From the IMG/VR virus record IMGVR_UViG_3300025010_000028, positions 62,001-126,000 of that record: DNA of 64,000 bases; one strand, given 5' to 3'. This document shows positions 62,628 to 64,000 of the stretch, piece after piece. The notes under the pieces were generated by a model. It saw only the letters and a list, made by a program, of their open reading frames with translations. It did no database searches and was not told where the DNA came from. The position numbers and the translations under genes were made by a program. The first letter of the stretch is position 1; each line of letters starts with the position of its first letter. This stretch comes from a virus.

Positions 62628-63290
62628 ATGAGAATGCCTAAAATTGATAATTATGAAAATAAGAATAAAATTGAATATGTAAAAATAAATGAAATACCGA
62701 CAACAACTCGTAATGTTATTATTATGAATGAGAAGGATAAAATTAAGCTTATAAAAACTATTGAAAGAATAGTTCGAAGCTCGATGGAATATAAACAATA
62801 TATACAATACTTAAGAGATGAAATTGATATGACTTTATGTTCTTTTTTTAACAATATTAATAATAAGAATACCAAAAAAATTTCTATTGAGATTCATCAT
62901 GAGCCATTTACTTTATTTGATTTAACACAAATAGTTTTAGATAAATGGGTTAATGAGGAAAAAGATATAATCCCTTTATTAATAGCTGAAGAGGTTGTAC
63001 TACTTCATTATAAAAATACTGTAGGTTTAATACCGTTATGTGTTACAGTTCATGAATTAGTTCATAACGGTAAATTATTTATACCTTTACAAAATCTATT
63101 TGGTAATTTTGTATCTTTTATTGAAGAATATGAAAAGTATATATCTAAAGATTTATTATCATTACTTGAAGCTAAATTTAAAATATCTAAAGAACTTAGT
63201 GAACCTGATATGAGTATTTTAGAGAAAAAATATATTTATCTTGAAATAAAAGGATTTACCTTTCCACAAATTATTGAAGATGCTTCATAA
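62628..63290 (+). CDS. Putative HNH-like phage protein (220 aa)
   Basis: The core EIHHEPFTLFDL...LHYKNTVGLIPLCVTVHELVHNGKLFIPL has the His pattern of a phage protein family resembling HNH nucleases (IHHxP, then LCxxxHxxxH). The HELVH could suggest a zinc peptidase, but the IHHEPF start and missing third-ligand helix favour the nuclease-like reading. Two Cys of classical zinc-HNH are absent. Its ribosome-binding site is buried in a hairpin. Confidence 0.55.
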   Translation: MRMPKIDNYENKNKIEYVKINEIPTTTRNVIIMNEKDKIKLIKTIERIVRSSMEYKQYIQYLRDEIDMTLCSFFNNINNKNTKKISIEIHHEPFTLFDLTQIVLDKWVNEEKDIIPLLIAEEVVLLHYKNTVGLIPLCVTVHELVHNGKLFIPLQNLFGNFVSFIEEYEKYISKDLLSLLEAKFKISKELSEPDMSILEKKYIYLEIKGFTFPQIIEDAS

Positions 63291-63305
63291 ACAACGATAA
63301 GATAG

Positions 63306-63344
63306 TTTCCTTACTAGAAGAGCCCGTTTCTTCTAGTAAGGAAA
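63306..63344 (+). terminator. Hairpin after the HNH-like gene
   Basis: TTTCCTTACTAGAAGA and its complement around a 7-nt loop. The T tract is weak, so it may be a processing or stability hairpin. Confidence 0.6.
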
Positions 63345-63371
63345 TATATAAATAAAGGAGGTAAGGATGTA

Positions 63372-63434
63372 ATGAAAGTATGTGGTTTTGTTTCCACAAT
63401 CCCATTATATATTTGTTTAAAAAAATATAAATAA
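63372..63434 (+). CDS. Possible 20-aa peptide
   Basis: AAAGGAGG lies 9 nt before an ATG encoding MKVCGFVSTIPLYICLKKYK, ending in TAA. The strong ribosome-binding site is the only evidence. It could be a leader for the RNase H gene. Confidence 0.35.
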   Translation: MKVCGFVSTIPLYICLKKYK

Positions 63435-63464
63435 AATGTAAAAAAAATATGAGGGGGTGTAAAA

Positions 63465-64000
63465 ATGAAAATAAGAATATTTACAGATGGTGGTGGATTT
63501 AAAAAGAGCAATAAGAAATTTACAGCGGTTTCTTCATATAGAATATTTAAAGATGATGAGTTATTACTTAAGGATGAAATAATTGTTGAAGATAAAACTA
63601 ATAATTTTGCTGAAATTTACTCTATACAAAAATCTTTAGAATTAGTAAATGAATATATCTCTGTAAGTAAAATTGATAATTATACAATTGAACTATATAC
63701 TGATTCTTTATTATGTGTAAAATCATTAACAGAATGGATATATAATTGGTTAAAAACTTCTGTTGAAGGAGTGTTATATACATCAAAGCTAACTATAGTG
63801 GCTAATCAAGAATATATTATTAAAGCTTTTAAATTATTAAATAAGTTAAAAAAAGTAAGAATATTTCATATTAATTCACATATGCCTTTATATAAAACAT
63901 ATCAACAGCATAAGTATTTTAATAAATTTAATAAATGTGATATTAGTTATGAAGATTTTTTAGGAGCATATTTAAATAATAAAGAGTGTGATAGAGCTAT
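63465..64000 (+). CDS. RNase H-like protein, 3' end outside window
   Basis: GAGGGGGTG precedes the ATG; 178 codons are visible and the frame is open at the window edge. RNase HI layout: first Asp in IFTDGGG, Glu in NNFAEIYSI, second Asp in LYTDSLLCVK, and CDRA at the visible end matching the last motif (aDrla). INSHM is the substrate-loop region. It would remove RNA from RNA-DNA hybrids during phage replication. Confidence 0.75.
   Translation, partial: MKIRIFTDGGGFKKSNKKFTAVSSYRIFKDDELLLKDEIIVEDKTNNFAEIYSIQKSLELVNEYISVSKIDNYTIELYTDSLLCVKSLTEWIYNWLKTSVEGVLYTSKLTIVANQEYIIKAFKLLNKLKKVRIFHINSHMPLYKTYQQHKYFNKFNKCDISYEDFLGAYLNNKECDRA

Noticed and set aside
62960-63100. HELVH as a fifth zinc metallopeptidase
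   Set aside because: The surrounding IHHEPF...LIPLCVTVHELVHNGKLFIP pattern fits an HNH-like phage family better and no third-ligand helix follows.
1-64000. CRISPR arrays, tRNA genes, transposases, integrase
   Set aside because: I looked for regularly spaced repeats, cloverleaf-like segments and typical motifs and found none.

Overview
The window is 64 kb of a strongly AT-rich jumbo phage genome, most likely a contractile-tailed (myovirus-type) phage of a low-GC Bacillota (Clostridia/Bacilli-like) host. Evidence: very strong purine-rich ribosome-binding sites, a tail cassette with a 3,290-residue tape-measure protein and baseplate-like proteins, an LL-H-type holin and glucosaminidase lysin, group I introns, and a phage-type multisubunit RNA polymerase beta gene. 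No chromosomal housekeeping genes, tRNAs, CRISPR arrays or insertion sequences were seen. Host and family are inferences.

Layout. 0-3.1 kb: end of a multi-enzyme mosaic protein (zinc ribbon, PD-(D/E)XK nuclease, GNAT, DUF5661-like, ASCH-like, SET, permuted-papain and transglutaminase-like domains). 3.1-5 kb: small membrane proteins around a pair of paralogues. 5.7-7.6 kb: three minus-strand genes of unknown function. 7.7-16.8 kb: virion-associated and unknown genes, a membrane-anchored lysin carrying a 112-bp tandem duplication, two ImmA/IrrE-like zinc peptidases and a baseplate-hub-like protein. 16.9-23.9 kb (minus): four tandem paralogues resembling processed internal head proteins, plus two structural proteins. 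24.4-32.6 kb: tail and baseplate genes bracketed by an inverted SH3b repeat. 32.7-42.6 kb (minus): the tape-measure gene.

43-49 kb (minus): one RNA polymerase beta-subunit gene in three exons, split by two group I introns. Splice sites can be placed because the joined exons restore a continuous beta frame of about 1,371 codons. Intron 2 carries an HNH homing endonuclease; intron 1 carries an unrelated gene on the opposite strand with its own promoter-like motif, ribosome-binding site and terminator. Upstream lie a 9-codon leader ORF, a terminator and a hairpin that sequesters the polymerase Shine-Dalgarno.

49-57 kb: a methyltransferase, two more zinc peptidases, a large structured non-coding RNA of about 0.5 kb (possibly ROOL/GOLLD-like), and a run of unknown genes. 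56.8-64 kb: dTMP synthesis genes (thymidylate kinase, dCMP deaminase fusion, tandem-domain ThyX), holin, DHH phosphoesterase, a putative HNH-like protein and a cut-off RNase H.

A recurring motif, TATATATTATT, lies 30-140 nt upstream of about 13 genes or operons on both strands, usually without a visible -35 box. It is a candidate promoter for a phage-encoded RNA polymerase. Several small reading frames appear to start at ATA or ATT behind good ribosome-binding sites.
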